Both the position numbers and the translations under genes were made by a program. Shown here piece by piece: positions 1-9,363 of a stretch of 34,841 nt of DNA; within the stretch, counting starts at the first letter, position 1, and each line of letters opens with the position of its first letter. Under the pieces are notes generated by a model. That model had not been told where the DNA came from, did no database searches, and saw only the letters and a program-made list of their open reading frames with translations. The stretch is taken from contig CAJXEC010000014.1 in assembly GCA_913052165.1 (NCBI GenBank), forward strand, positions 1 through 34,841, written 5' to 3'. This stretch comes from an uncultured Rhodospirillaceae bacterium (GTDB taxonomy: Bacteria > Pseudomonadota > Alphaproteobacteria > MPNO01 > UBA2964).

Positions 1-1314
1 ATTATCAGTAACTGGCCCATAGGCATCGAGAGCAACAATAACGCCCCCCAATGCCAACATTGTTGTTGCAGCGAGACCAATCCCATACATGCCCGCAGAA
101 AAATATGCAGCAATAATACCAGCGCAGATTACCAGAACGGGTAACGCCGTCGCTTCCATTGATATTGCAAGCCCCTGTATGACATTTGTTCCATGACCTG
201 TCTCAGAAGCCTTGGCCACTATCTTAACAGGCCGGTGATCGGTACCCGTGTAATACTCAGTAATCCAGACCAATAGCCCTGTTACGACTAGGCCAATGAG
301 AGCGCAGTAAAATAAGTGCCGGGCCTCAAATTTTCCAATTTCGGCGTTTAAGCCTCCGAATAACCACCAAATCGCAATTCCAATCAACACGGCTGAAGCA
401 ACCATACTTACGATCAGGCCCTTATACAAAGCTCCCATAATATTGTTTGAGGCACCCAGGCGAACAAAGAAAAAACCAAAGATAGAGCCCAAGATGCTGA
501 CACCCCCAATAACCAATGGCAGTCCCAGAAGGAGTTCTTGATTAGGCCCACTAAAGAAAATCGCCGCCAAGAGCATAGTAGCAACCATTGTAACCGCGTA
601 TGTTTCGAAAAGATCCGCAGCCATGCCGGCGCAGTCCCCTACATTATCGCCGACATTATCTGCAATCACGGCTGCATTTCGGGGATCATCTTCAGGTATC
701 CCCGCTTCGATCTTTCCAACGAGATCCGCTCCAACGTCTGCCCCCTTAGTGAAAATTCCTCCACCAAGACGCGCAAAGATTGATATCAACGATGCCCCAA
801 AACCAAGCGCGACCAAAGCCTCGAGAATATTTCGCAAGCCCGCTTCTTCCCCAGGGTTAAAAACTCCACGAAGAAATAAATAGTAACCGGCAACCCCAAG
901 CAGACCTAAACCAACCACTAAAATCCCAGTAACTGCACCGGACTGAAAGGCCACCGCGAGTGCCGGTTTTAAACCACCGGTCCTAGCAGCATTTGTAGTT
1001 CTTACATTTGCACGCACAGACACGTGCATACCGATGTATCCAGTGACACCCGACAGAATTGCTCCGACGAAATACCCGACTGCCACATACCAATTAAGTG
1101 TTAATCCGAGGATTATGCCAATAACCACACCGGCCAGTGCAATTGTGCTGTATTGCCGATTTAAATACGCGCTCGCCCCCTCTTGAACAGCCAGCGCAAT
1201 CTCTTGCATTCTTTCCGTTCCGGGCTCGGTGGCCAAGACAGCTCTTATCGCATAGGCACCATAGGCTAAGGCTAGCAGCCCACAAACTATCACTATCCAA
1301 TACATATCAGCCAT
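1..1314 (-). CDS. hppA: Membrane-bound proton-translocating pyrophosphatase, 3' end outside the window
   Basis: The gene starts with ATG at 1314, after an AAGGA Shine-Dalgarno about 8 bases upstream, and stays open to base 1, giving the first 438 residues of a protein usually near 700. It couples pyrophosphate hydrolysis to ion pumping across the inner membrane. Visible hallmarks are the [18 protein letters not shown] block from about residue 184 and the [21 protein letters not shown] block from about 219, which bind magnesium pyrophosphate, among many hydrophobic helices. The FTKG and [13 protein letters not shown] variants are those I associate with the potassium-independent H+-pumping subfamily. 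The diagnostic Ala/Lys site lies in the missing C-terminal part, so this is inference. It follows thiL on the same strand after about 250 bases and may have its own promoter. Confidence 0.96.
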   Translation of the reverse strand, partial: MADMYWIVIVCGLLALAYGAYAIRAVLATEPGTERMQEIALAVQEGASAYLNRQYSTIALAGVVIGIILGLTLNWYVAVGYFVGAILSGVTGYIGMHVSVRANVRTTNAARTGGLKPALAVAFQSGAVTGILVVGLGLLGVAGYYLFLRGVFNPGEEAGLRNILEALVALGFGASLISIFARLGGGIFTKGADVGADLVGKIEAGIPEDDPRNAAVIADNVGDNVGDCAGMAADLFETYAVTMVATMLLAAIFFSGPNQELLLGLPLVIGGVSILGSIFGFFFVRLGASNNIMGALYKGLIVSMVASAVLIGIAIWWLFGGLNAEIGKFEARHLFYCALIGLVVTGLLVWITEYYTGTDHRPVKIVAKASETGHGTNVIQGLAISMEATALPVLVICAGIIAAYFSAGMYGIGLAATTMLALGGVIVALDAYGPVTDN

Positions 1315-1563
1315 TTATTTATCCTTTTTTTTTCTCGGAAAATAAAACGAGACATTCCTAACTTCGGCACAGATCGATCAAAAAAACGCGCGGAACATGC
1401 CAGATAAGCTGCCTGGAGGCAACACCCCTTGATTCACGGGTCCTAAAAATCATTAGTCAAAGCTTTCTAAGAAAAGCGTATTTGAACTGATCCTATAATT
1501 ATTTCGCTACCAATCTAACAATAATTGAGTTCCCAGGCGATCAAAAGGAGGGCAAGAAATTAG
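1315..1563 (-). other. Intergenic region between thiL and hppA
   Basis: About 250 bases separate the thiL stop from the hppA start, unlike the overlaps in the rest of the operon. I see the hppA ribosome binding site at its hppA-proximal end, but no hairpin with a T-run that would be a clear terminator and no ORF that looks coding. It probably holds the hppA promoter and leader. Confidence 0.4.
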
Positions 1564-2550
1564 TCAGAAATGGCGCCAACTGGTGTCTTCTATTTCCACA
1601 ACACAAGCGCCCTCAGTGACGCGGACGAAGCGATCTCCTTGATTTGTGACCCGACCGATTTCAGTTACTACGACACCCTGTTCCGCCGCCTTACTTATGA
1701 GCTCCCGAGAATTTTCAGGACTACAACACAATAAAATTTCGTAATCATCGCCTCCGGCAAGGAGTATGCCCTTATTTGTTGGATTGGCCTCGATTACCCT
1801 TTTTGCAGAAGTGGATAACGGCAGCATACTGAAATCAATAGAGATAGAGACACCTGAAGCTTTACATATATGCGCCAAATCCCCGACGAGACCGTCGGAA
1901 ATATCTATTGAAGCAGCCGCTCGATTGCCAAGAATGGGCGCTAATTTTACTCTTGGATTAGGCACAAGATATCTTTGCACCAAGTCAGGAAAGTGAGAGT
2001 TTGCCTCTCGCATCCCCATTTTTTTTATCAGAGTAAGACCAAGAGCAGAATCCCCTATAGTGCCAGTGACAAAAACCCTTTGCCCTGGCTTTGCACCGGA
2101 ACGACGAACAATTTTATCAGAGGCGGCCTCGCCAACCGCTGTGAGCGAGAGAGACAGGGGACCGCTTGTAACTGTTGTATCTCCGCCGAACAGTGCAATG
2201 CCAAATTCTTTCTGATCTTCGCAAAGACCTCTAGCAAATTCTGCAACCCAACTTTCATCTGTATCTGCAGGCATACTAAGAGATAAAAAATAACCCAAAG
2301 GCCTTGCACCCGACGCCGCCAGATCGGAGAGACTGACCCTTATGAGTTTTTTCGCCAAGTTTCCCGGTGGATCTTGAGGAAAGAAGTGGACGCCTCCAAC
2401 GAGGGTATCTACACTGACGACAGGAACCAGTCCTGGGCTTACCTCAAAAAAAGCAACGTCATCAGTAAGATTTACTGCGCCGGGCGCGCTCTTGCTCAAA
2501 GGAGCAAAATATTTATCTATCAGACCGAATTCTCCTTCAATCAGAGCCAT
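1564..2550 (-). CDS. thiL: Thiamine-monophosphate kinase
   Basis: This enzyme phosphorylates thiamine monophosphate to thiamine pyrophosphate, the last step of cofactor synthesis, in the cytoplasm. Family motifs are clear: an N-terminal GEFGLI segment, the DDVAF metal site near residue 30, DTLVGGVHF, SLSDLAASGARP and the GGDTT block. Its 328 residues match the family. I chose ATG at 2550 because homologues start a few residues before the EF.LI motif; a GTG at 2577 would add nine residues. The start overlaps the nusB stop by 14 bases, so translation is probably coupled. It is the last gene of the riboflavin/nusB operon before hppA. Confidence 0.95.
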   Translation of the reverse strand: MALIEGEFGLIDKYFAPLSKSAPGAVNLTDDVAFFEVSPGLVPVVSVDTLVGGVHFFPQDPPGNLAKKLIRVSLSDLAASGARPLGYFLSLSMPADTDESWVAEFARGLCEDQKEFGIALFGGDTTVTSGPLSLSLTAVGEAASDKIVRRSGAKPGQRVFVTGTIGDSALGLTLIKKMGMREANSHFPDLVQRYLVPNPRVKLAPILGNRAAASIDISDGLVGDLAHICKASGVSISIDFSMLPLSTSAKRVIEANPTNKGILLAGGDDYEILLCCSPENSRELISKAAEQGVVVTEIGRVTNQGDRFVRVTEGACVVEIEDTSWRHF

Positions 2551-3064
2551 TCGGATTTTCTTGCCTTTCCAACTCACCAGGTCTTAAGCATCGCGCAACC
2601 TTATCAAGGAGCCCATTTACAAAACTCGGTTCTTTTCCAGAGAAAAACGCATCTGCGATCCTAACATATTCTTTTATCAACGACCGCGCCGGCACTTGAT
2701 AACGATGATCCAACTCGTAAGAGGCGGTTCGCAGCACTGAGCGTAAAATGACTTCCAGCTCATCGACTGTCCTTTTTGAAGTGATAAGCAAATTTAACCT
2801 CTCATCAATTTGATCTTGACTCCTGGTGACACCCTGGACCAACTCGACAAAAAGCGTTTTGTTTGCTTTCGCGCCATCAGCTACTTCAATATCTTGTCCA
2901 TCAATCCTGTGTTGACTGTATTCTTCGATAACCCCTATTACCGGGTCACCTGTAACCTCTATTTGGTAGAGTGCCTGGACAGCTGCCAAACGAGCCGCAT
3001 GCCGCCGCCGTATACCGCGATGTTGCGAAGCTACTCTTGACCTCGCCTGCGGCGCCTCTTTCAT
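2537..3064 (-). CDS. nusB: Transcription antitermination factor NusB
   Basis: NusB binds boxA RNA with NusE (S10) and supports antitermination of rRNA operons. The 175-residue product has the all-helical NusB pattern: a basic N-terminus rich in Arg and His, then AARLAAVQALYQIEVTG, the mid-protein segment ILRSVLRTASYEL and the C-terminal FVNGLLDKVAR signature. Its ATG overlaps the ribH stop in an ATGA arrangement (3061-3064), which indicates translational coupling. The ribH-nusB-thiL order is common in alphaproteobacteria. Confidence 0.96.
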   Translation of the reverse strand: MKEAPQARSRVASQHRGIRRRHAARLAAVQALYQIEVTGDPVIGVIEEYSQHRIDGQDIEVADGAKANKTLFVELVQGVTRSQDQIDERLNLLITSKRTVDELEVILRSVLRTASYELDHRYQVPARSLIKEYVRIADAFFSGKEPSFVNGLLDKVARCLRPGELERQENPNGSD

Positions 3065-3525
3065 TGAGGAATCAAACCCAGCTCTCTCTTGAGATCAATC
3101 ATCCTGAGACAAGCCCTCGCGGCGTGACCGCCGCGATCCTCCCCGTCCCTCTTTGCCCTAACCAAGGCTTGGTCTCGATTTTCCACCGTCAAAATTCCGT
3201 AACCAATGGCAGCCGAATATTTCAATGCAAGATCTTGCAAACCCCGTGCGCTCTCTCCGCACACATAGTCGTAATGGGTTGTCTGCCCTCTTACCACGCA
3301 CCCGAGCCCTATGAACCCGTCATAATCTTGAACGCTGGTTTTAAGCTTCGATGCCTCCAACGCGAATCCAATAGCCGCAGGAATTTCAAAAGCCCCAGAG
3401 ACCTCAAACCTATCATATCTAGCACCTACATCGGATAACTCTTTCAAAACAGAGTCTATCAGATGTTGTGCTATCTCCTCATAGTAACGCGACTCGACGA
3501 TCATGATTTGCGGCGGTTCAGCCAT
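3061..3525 (-). CDS. ribH: 6,7-dimethyl-8-ribityllumazine synthase
   Basis: Lumazine synthase condenses the ribityl diaminouracil with 3,4-dihydroxy-2-butanone 4-phosphate, the penultimate step of riboflavin synthesis. It contains SGAFEIPAAIG, the GCVVRGQTTHYDYV active-site block with its catalytic His, and a C-terminal GGHAARACLRMIDL helix. I placed the start at ATG 3525, with AGGAAAGAG immediately upstream as ribosome binding site; a GTG at 3537 would overlap that site. The resulting 154 residues are normal for the family. Confidence 0.95.
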   Translation of the reverse strand: MAEPPQIMIVESRYYEEIAQHLIDSVLKELSDVGARYDRFEVSGAFEIPAAIGFALEASKLKTSVQDYDGFIGLGCVVRGQTTHYDYVCGESARGLQDLALKYSAAIGYGILTVENRDQALVRAKRDGEDRGGHAARACLRMIDLKRELGLIPQ

Positions 3526-3567
3526 CTCTTTCCTCACAACTTTTTACAAGAAACTTTCAAAATATTT

Positions 3568-4764
3568 TTACGAAGAAACGATTCTTCTTGGAATTGCAAC
3601 CCGTTCAACGATGCTTAAACCGTAACCGTCTATGCCTTTAATTGTACTTTCTTTGGTATTCGTTAACAATCTCAAACGAGAAATGCCTAATTCTCTGAGA
3701 ATTTGCGCCCCAACCCCATAATCCCGAAGAACGGGTTTATCATTTTCATGTTGAGCACCGGTTGCTGCAGATCCCCGCTTTCGCATTTTAATCTGGGTGG
3801 AGAAACGACTATTCCAAGAGTCCTGGATCAAAACCAGAGCTCCTCGACCCTCACCCTCAATTAGTGTGAGAGCCATTTCCAGTTCATCGGCACGTTCACT
3901 CTGAGCATCGTGAAAGACGTCCTCTACAATGTTCAACGCGTGCATGCGCACCAAAACTGGGTCGTCTTCTGTCCACTCGCCGAGCGTCAGAGCTACATGC
4001 TCCGTACCATTGAAGGCGTTCTCAAATACAGTAAGATCAAACTCACAACCAACATTATGTTTTATACTGGTTTCCAATTTCCTCTCAACAATGGTGTCAT
4101 TTTTAAGACGGTAAGCGATCAAATCCGCTATGGTACCAAGTTTGAGATGATGGCTTTCACAAAAGCCAACGAGATCGGGGAGACGCGCCATTGTTCCATC
4201 GTCATTCATAATTTCGCAAATCACCCCGGCAGGGTTAAGCCCTCCGAGTCTGGACAGATCCACTGCCGCCTCTGTGTGTCCGGCACGGACAAGAACACCT
4301 CCGTCACGCGCCGCCAACGGAAAAACATGCCCAGGAACAACTAAGTCACCCGCACCCTTTTTAGGATCAATCGCTACTTGCACCGTCTTCGCCCGGTCGG
4401 CCGCCGAGATGCCCGTGGTGACCCCTTCTCTAGCTTCTATAGATACGGTAAAGGCAGTCTGCAGAGGGGCCTTATTATCTGCAGCCATCATTGATAATTG
4501 CAGCTGATTAATGCGTTCCCCGGTCATGGCCAGGCAAATCAGCCCTCTACCATGGGTTGCCATAAAATTTATGGCGTCAGCGTCTGCATGTTCGGCTGAA
4601 ATGACGAGATCCCCTTCGTTTTCTCGATCTTCATCATCAACCAGCACTACCATTTTACCGGCGGCTATGTCCGCAATAATATCTTCTGCGGGAGAGAGTG
4701 CGCTGCTCACAAAGGAGTCATGATCGAGCTCTTCAGTTTTAAGTTTATTAGACACTAATTTCAC
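3568..4764 (-). CDS. ribB: 3,4-dihydroxy-2-butanone 4-phosphate synthase with degenerate GTP cyclohydrolase II-like domain (RibBX type)
   Basis: The N-terminal RibB domain (about residues 24-225) converts ribulose 5-phosphate to the four-carbon riboflavin precursor. It shows [10 protein letters not shown] at 43-52, the [10 protein letters not shown] block and GHTEAAVDL. The C-terminal half has a RibA fold pattern, but where GTP cyclohydrolase II carries its three zinc-binding cysteines this protein reads [20 protein letters not shown], with no cysteine there. That matches the RibBX variant described in Proteobacteria, so the domain is probably not a GTP cyclohydrolase. The GTG at 4764 overlaps the ribE stop (GTGA). 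A second GTG at 4755 has a better placed GGAG and may be the true start. Confidence 0.93.
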   Translation of the reverse strand: MKLVSNKLKTEELDHDSFVSSALSPAEDIIADIAAGKMVVLVDDEDRENEGDLVISAEHADADAINFMATHGRGLICLAMTGERINQLQLSMMAADNKAPLQTAFTVSIEAREGVTTGISAADRAKTVQVAIDPKKGAGDLVVPGHVFPLAARDGGVLVRAGHTEAAVDLSRLGGLNPAGVICEIMNDDGTMARLPDLVGFCESHHLKLGTIADLIAYRLKNDTIVERKLETSIKHNVGCEFDLTVFENAFNGTEHVALTLGEWTEDDPVLVRMHALNIVEDVFHDAQSERADELEMALTLIEGEGRGALVLIQDSWNSRFSTQIKMRKRGSAATGAQHENDKPVLRDYGVGAQILRELGISRLRLLTNTKESTIKGIDGYGLSIVERVAIPRRIVSS

Positions 4765-5363
4765 TCCACAGTGTTTTGCAGGGAATCGGTAAGCCTGGCC
4801 ACATATCTTGCCAACATATCAACTTCTAAATTGACAAAATCATCAACCTTTTTATCGTTAAAAGTGGTTTCAGATTGTGTGTGACTTATAATATTTACGC
4901 CAAACTGAGCCCCTTGGACTGCATTCACCGTCAACGATACACCATCTAGGCAGACAGACCCCTTCTCTGCGATAAAGGCTTTTACTTCATCTGGCACTTC
5001 AAATAAAAAACGCACACTATCGCCTTCTGGTTCCATAGAAACAATTCGAGCGAGCCCATCCACATGACCGGAAACAATATGACCGCCCAACTCATCACCA
5101 AGGCTTAGTGCCCTCTCAAGGTTGACCCTGGTCCCTTCCGCCCAACTCCCCACCGTAGTTCTGCTGAGTGTTTCGGCAGACGCTTCTGTTGCAAACCAAC
5201 CGCTCCCTTTCTCGACCACGGTCAGACACGGCCCTGAACAGGCGATTGAGGCCCCAATCTCAACCGTCGTCGTGTCATAACTTGTCGAAATTACAATTCG
5301 CGTATCGCCTCGCTTCTCCAGCGATTTCACTTGACCAATGTCAGTTATAATACCGGTAAACAT
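4761..5363 (-). CDS. ribE: Riboflavin synthase, alpha chain
   Basis: This enzyme dismutates two molecules of dimethylribityllumazine to riboflavin plus the diaminouracil. The 200-residue product shows the two tandem lumazine-binding repeats: the first begins MFTGIITDIGQV at the N-terminus, and the second contains GGHIVSGHVDGLARI near the middle, followed by the conserved VSLTVN segment. An AAGGA ribosome binding site precedes the ATG. It starts 6 bases after the ribD stop and its own stop overlaps the ribB start, so the rib genes are one transcription unit. Confidence 0.96.
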   Translation of the reverse strand: MFTGIITDIGQVKSLEKRGDTRIVISTSYDTTTVEIGASIACSGPCLTVVEKGSGWFATEASAETLSRTTVGSWAEGTRVNLERALSLGDELGGHIVSGHVDGLARIVSMEPEGDSVRFLFEVPDEVKAFIAEKGSVCLDGVSLTVNAVQGAQFGVNIISHTQSETTFNDKKVDDFVNLEVDMLARYVARLTDSLQNTVE

Positions 5364-5369
5364 TTTTCC

Positions 5370-6494
5370 TTAACTCCATCTATCGAAACATTCGATAACA
5401 TCATTTCCCATTTGTCGAAAAGAGCTTCTCTTGAAACGCTTTGATTGATCCAGATTTTCTAGGCCCAAATTCGAAATTGCACTACGGCCTTCAGCACCAA
5501 TGATAACTGGCGCCCTGAACCAAATAAGTTGATCAACTAAATCTGCAGAAATAAGCGATGTTATAACAGACGGTCCCCCTTCCACAAGGAGACGGGTAAT
5601 CCCTAACTTCGCTAACTTTTTTAAGATGGCGTTCATATCCATTCTATCTAAATGGTTAAAACCTAACGTGAATATCCGAACGCCAGATTCTACAAGTTTT
5701 GTGCAATGGTCCTCATTTTTTTCTTTTACGCTTGATGACATAAAACACCAAACAGGCAAATCCTTCGCGGTCTTTACCAGCTGAGAGTCCAAAGACACCA
5801 TCCTCTGACCGATAACCACAACTCTAATGGGTGACCTATCTTCCATACCAGGCAATCTGCACGTCAGAGCAGGGTCATCTGAAATCGCTGTCCCTCCTCC
5901 GACCAATATCGCATCATGGTTTGAACGAAATAATTGTCCCCTGTCTCTTGATTGTTTCCCTGTAATCCATTTGCTCTCGCCGTTTTTTGTCGAAACAACC
6001 CCATCAAGAGACGAGGCTATCTTGACTGTTACCAAAGGACGTTTGTTTTTTAAGACAAGAAAAAACCCTCGATTCAGGCGTGATGCTTCATCACCACAGA
6101 TACCAAAAATAACCTTGATGCCTGCTTCCTCCAACATTTTGACCCCGCCGCCATCAACCCTCGGATCTGGATCTGCCACCGCGACGACAACTGTCTCTAC
6201 ACCACTTTCGATGAGAGCCGAGGCACAAGGTGGCGTGACCCCCTGGTGAGCGCAAGGCTCGAGCGTTACATAGGCTGTGGAGCCTTTAGCAGATTCTCCA
6301 GCCCGAGCAAGCGCTTCGGTCTCGGCATGGGGGCGACCACCCCTCTGCGTCCACCCTCGCCCAATTATCTGGTCATTTTTGACAATTACACAGCCAACGG
6401 CAGGGTTGGGAGAGACAATTCCGAGGCCACGTTTTGCGAGATTTAAGGCTATTCGCATAAACCTGGTATGATTTTCTTCCTCAATCGTCGTCAC
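5370..6494 (-). CDS. ribD: Bifunctional riboflavin deaminase/reductase RibD
   Basis: RibD performs the second and third steps after GTP cyclohydrolase: pyrimidine deamination, then NADPH-dependent ribosyl reduction. Numbered from the chosen start, the zinc deaminase domain has H56-A-E58, with Cys at 81 and 90 in an [12 protein letters not shown] block. The reductase domain follows, with [17 protein letters not shown] and a [10 protein letters not shown] motif. I chose GTG at 6494, overlapping the nrdR stop by 14 bases and preceded by a GGGGA sequence, because homologues begin shortly before the [13 protein letters not shown] helix. This gives 374 residues. An upstream start at 6581 would lie deep inside nrdR. 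Confidence 0.93.
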   Translation of the reverse strand: MTTIEEENHTRFMRIALNLAKRGLGIVSPNPAVGCVIVKNDQIIGRGWTQRGGRPHAETEALARAGESAKGSTAYVTLEPCAHQGVTPPCASALIESGVETVVVAVADPDPRVDGGGVKMLEEAGIKVIFGICGDEASRLNRGFFLVLKNKRPLVTVKIASSLDGVVSTKNGESKWITGKQSRDRGQLFRSNHDAILVGGGTAISDDPALTCRLPGMEDRSPIRVVVIGQRMVSLDSQLVKTAKDLPVWCFMSSSVKEKNEDHCTKLVESGVRIFTLGFNHLDRMDMNAILKKLAKLGITRLLVEGGPSVITSLISADLVDQLIWFRAPVIIGAEGRSAISNLGLENLDQSKRFKRSSFRQMGNDVIECFDRWS

Positions 6495-6936
6495 CCAAGG
6501 TCCCCAGAAAGTCTTCAAAGTCACTTGCTTCGCGGAAGTTCTTGTAAACGGACGCGAAACGCACATAGGCGACAGAGTCAAGGCTATTCAGAGCATCCAT
6601 AACCAACTCACCGATTGCTTCTGACTTAACCTCACTCTCACCGCTACTCTCTAAACGTCTAATAATACTCGTGATCACGCGTTCAATTCTATCAGGATCA
6701 ACAGGGCGCTTCCTCAGAGCAATATTCATTGAACGGCTTAATTTTTCGCGGTCTAAGGGTTCCCGTTTTCCACCACTCTTAATTACTGTCAATTCTCTGA
6801 TTTGCACTCTCTCAAATGTTGTAAACCTCGCCCCGCAATTTAGACACGCCCGTCTCCGTCGAATTACGGATCCTTCCTCCGACGGTCGAGAGTCTTTTAC
6901 TATCGTCTCCTCGGCTCCGCAGAATGCACAGCGCAT
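6481..6936 (-). CDS. nrdR: Transcriptional repressor NrdR
   Basis: NrdR is the ATP/dATP-sensing repressor of ribonucleotide reductase genes. The 151-residue product has the N-terminal zinc ribbon with Cys at 3, 6, 31 and 34, the basic RRRR run just before the second pair, and a following ATP-cone domain (about 49-139). An ATG with GGGGAG about 9 bases upstream gives a clear start. It lies 13 bases after glyA; the glyA-nrdR-ribD order is common in alphaproteobacteria. Confidence 0.97.
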   Translation of the reverse strand: MRCAFCGAEETIVKDSRPSEEGSVIRRRRACLNCGARFTTFERVQIRELTVIKSGGKREPLDREKLSRSMNIALRKRPVDPDRIERVITSIIRRLESSGESEVKSEAIGELVMDALNSLDSVAYVRFASVYKNFREASDFEDFLGTLGDDD

Positions 6937-6949
6937 ACGGTTTACTCCC

Positions 6950-8260
6950 CTATAGTTCGCGATAGACCGGAAATTTCCCTGTCAAATTCGAAACACGTTT
7001 TCTAACCGCCTGCTCCACCGCCCCATTGTTATTGCCATTACTTGCGAGCCCGTCCAGTACATCCACAATCATATTGCCAACTTCTTCGAACTCTACTGTA
7101 CCAAAACCACGACTGGTCGCCGCTGGAGTGCCTAACCTAACGCCCGATGTGACCATCGGTTTCTCAGGGTCAAAAGGTATACCGTTTTTGTTACAAGTGA
7201 TCCCAGCTCTTTCTAAGCTCGCTTCAGCATCGCGCCCGGTTAGCCCTTTTGGCCGTAAGTCAACCAAGCAAAGATGTGAGTCTGTACCACCAGAGATGAT
7301 GTTTAACCCCCCCTTGTCTAGAGTAGCCGCTAACGATTTTGCATTATCGACTACTTGCTGAGCATACATTTTGAAAGAGGGCCTCAAAGCTTCGCCAAAG
7401 GCCACGGCTTTTGCCGCGATAACATGCATAAGAGGTCCACCCTGGGTTCCAGGAAAGATCGCTGAGTTCACTTTCTTGGCAATTTCAGGGTCGTTGCTTA
7501 GGATCATGCCTCCCCTTGGTCCCCTTAATGTTTTATGCGTCGTAGTTGTTACTACGTGCGCGAAAGGCAACGGGCTCGGATAAACCCCTCCTGCTACCAA
7601 ACCTGCGAAATGGGCCATGTCCACCATAAAATACGCGCCAACACTATCGGCTATTTTTCTGAAGGCTTCAAAATCAATAACTCTTGGATATGCAGAACCA
7701 CCCGCCACAATGATGGTCGGCTTGTATTCTTGAGCCAGCGCATTCACCTCCTCAAGATCAATTAGATGATCCTCTCGTCTTACCCCATATTGAACGGCGT
7801 TAAGCCACTTTCCTGTAAAATTTGGAGCGGCCCCGTGCGTCAAATGCCCCCCCGCCGCGAGCGACATCCCCATAATGGTATCATTCGGTTTACATAATGC
7901 CGTGTATACCCCAAGGTTTGCTTGTGCTCCGGCATGCGGTTGAACGTTTGCAAACCCACAATTAAAAAGCTTTTTTGCTCTCTCTATTGCAAGGTCTTCA
8001 GCCACGTCAACGAACTCACAACCTCCATAATACCGTCGGCCGGGGTATCCTTCCGCGTATTTGTTGGTTAGAACTGACCCTGTCGTCTGCAGGACCGCCT
8101 TGGAGGTTACATTTTCGGAAGCAATCAACTCGATAGTGTCTCGCAACCGCCCTAGTTCAAGATCAAGAATCGCCGCCAACTCCGGATCACGAACCTCAAC
8201 ACTCTCAGTGAAGTGACCTTCATTGCCGTTGAGGATTCTAGTGCCCGCTTCATCCATCAT
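6950..8260 (-). CDS. glyA: Serine hydroxymethyltransferase
   Basis: GlyA interconverts serine and glycine using tetrahydrofolate, feeding one-carbon units to purine, thymidylate and methionine synthesis. The product has 436 residues. The PLP-binding lysine is K243 in the [14 protein letters not shown] block; other family segments are [23 protein letters not shown] and [11 protein letters not shown]. The start is ATG 8260, the first of two adjacent ATG codons, with GGAG 5 bases upstream. The N-terminus carries about 20 extra residues compared with typical SHMTs. Confidence 0.97.
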   Translation of the reverse strand: MMDEAGTRILNGNEGHFTESVEVRDPELAAILDLELGRLRDTIELIASENVTSKAVLQTTGSVLTNKYAEGYPGRRYYGGCEFVDVAEDLAIERAKKLFNCGFANVQPHAGAQANLGVYTALCKPNDTIMGMSLAAGGHLTHGAAPNFTGKWLNAVQYGVRREDHLIDLEEVNALAQEYKPTIIVAGGSAYPRVIDFEAFRKIADSVGAYFMVDMAHFAGLVAGGVYPSPLPFAHVVTTTTHKTLRGPRGGMILSNDPEIAKKVNSAIFPGTQGGPLMHVIAAKAVAFGEALRPSFKMYAQQVVDNAKSLAATLDKGGLNIISGGTDSHLCLVDLRPKGLTGRDAEASLERAGITCNKNGIPFDPEKPMVTSGVRLGTPAATSRGFGTVEFEEVGNMIVDVLDGLASNGNNNGAVEQAVRKRVSNLTGKFPVYREL

Positions 8261-8293
8261 TCATGCTCCATCTGTTTTCAGTAAGAGATTTAC

Positions 8294-8725
8294 TCAAATT
8301 TTTTCCACTCTCGGTGAATGTCTTCCACCCTCAAACCGCGTCTCCAGGAACGCTCTAAGACAGTCCTGAGCGATTGCAAGATCTATTACACGAGCTCCTA
8401 GAACAAGTATGTTTGCATTGTTGTGAAGTCTAGAGAGCGCGGCCATCTCCGAGTTGGTGCATAACGCCGCACGAACTCCATTAACCCTGTTGGCTGACAT
8501 CGACATTCCAATACCTGTCCCACAAATTAAAACTCCTTTTTCGACCTCGCCCGCTACTAATGCTTTAGCGACAGCCTTAGCAAAGTCGGGGTAGTCAACA
8601 GGATCATCGCTGGTGGTACCAAAATCGACGGCATCCATTCCACATCTCAATACTGTTGCCTTAAGGGCTTCTTTAAAAGCAAACCCAGCATGATCGCAGC
8701 CAAAAGCAATTTTCTGCAATTTCAT
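8294..8725 (-). CDS. rpiB: Ribose-5-phosphate isomerase B
   Basis: RpiB interconverts ribose 5-phosphate and ribulose 5-phosphate. Ribulose 5-phosphate is the RibB substrate, so its position at the head of the operon makes sense. The family signatures are GCDHAGF at 9-15, the catalytic-cysteine block CGTGIGMS at 68-75, and HNNANILVLGAR near 101. I chose ATG 8725 (143 residues, MKLQKIAFGCDHAG), because the reading frame continues upstream to 8782 without conserved sequence. It is the first gene of the minus-strand operon, and the promoter must lie between here and the divergent mucR gene. Confidence 0.95.
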   Translation of the reverse strand: MKLQKIAFGCDHAGFAFKEALKATVLRCGMDAVDFGTTSDDPVDYPDFAKAVAKALVAGEVEKGVLICGTGIGMSMSANRVNGVRAALCTNSEMAALSRLHNNANILVLGARVIDLAIAQDCLRAFLETRFEGGRHSPRVEKI

Positions 8726-8865
8726 CAATAATCTGCCCCAAACTCGGAAATTTAATACCATATGTGGGGGTTTAATTACCACCCTTGGACAAGCTCTGAA
8801 AAAATAATCGATAAGCTCACCATTTGCTGCAGTTTTAGATCAGCAAAAAATGAATACATTTTTTG

Positions 8866-8893
8866 TTGACATTTTTTAGAGGGGAATTAAATC
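8866..8893 (+). promoter_or_regulatory. Candidate housekeeping promoter for the MucR-like gene
   Basis: A perfect TTGACA at 8866-8871 is followed after 16 bases by a weak TAAATC (8888-8893), about 47 bases before the start codon. The surrounding sequence is very AT-rich, which fits both a promoter and a MucR/Ros target, so autoregulation is possible. The -35 match is direct; the -10 and function are inferred. Confidence 0.45.
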
Positions 8894-8940
8894 TCAATAT
8901 TAGTCAAGTAAAAATTCCCTTATTAAAGTATTGGTGAAGC

Positions 8941-9363
8941 ATGTCTAGTCATGATGAAGATAAAATATCGAAGCCTGAAATAGTAAGCATGACCGTCGAC
9001 ATAACTTCTGCTTACGTAAGTAACAAGGCTTTAGACCCGGATCAGTTACCCGAAGTCATTCGTACCATATATGATACTCTCAAGTCGTTGGGCGAAAAGA
9101 TAGAAACAGCGAGCTTAACGCCACCTAAACCGGCAATAAGTATTCGACGATCTATTACCCCGGATTACATAGTTTGTCTGGAGGATGGCAAAAAATTGAA
9201 AATGTTGAAACGGCATCTTCGCGCAGCTTATGGTCTGACCCCAGATGAATATCGCGCTAAATGGGGCCTAGCCGCAGATTATCCAATGGTCGCTCCCAAT
9301 TATGCCATAACACGCTCGAGGTTTGCTAAACAAATCGGCCTCGGCAAGAAAAGAAGAACCTGA
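8941..9363 (+). CDS. MucR/Ros-family transcriptional regulator
   Basis: The 140-residue protein matches the MucR/Ros family, an alphaproteobacterial group with a prokaryotic zinc-finger-like DNA-binding domain that binds AT-rich promoters. The C-terminal domain reads YIVCLEDGKKLKMLKRHL, then TPDEYRAKWGLAADYPMVAPNYA and a basic IGLGKKRR tail. The Ros ligand pattern C79-x2-C82...H92...H97 appears here as C79, D82 and H92, with Ala-Tyr (96-97) where the last His is expected. The fold may therefore be stabilised without normal zinc binding, as reported for some rhizobial homologues. The N-terminal ITSAYVSNKALDPDQLPEVI segment is the usual oligomerisation region. It is divergent from rpiB. Confidence 0.92.
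   Translation: MSSHDEDKISKPEIVSMTVDITSAYVSNKALDPDQLPEVIRTIYDTLKSLGEKIETASLTPPKPAISIRRSITPDYIVCLEDGKKLKMLKRHLRAAYGLTPDEYRAKWGLAADYPMVAPNYAITRSRFAKQIGLGKKRRT

Noticed and set aside
6492-6581. Longer RibD start with 29 extra N-terminal residues
   Set aside because: It would lie inside nrdR in another frame, and its sequence ([16 protein letters not shown]) is unlike RibD N-termini; the GTG at 6494 fits the family and overlap.
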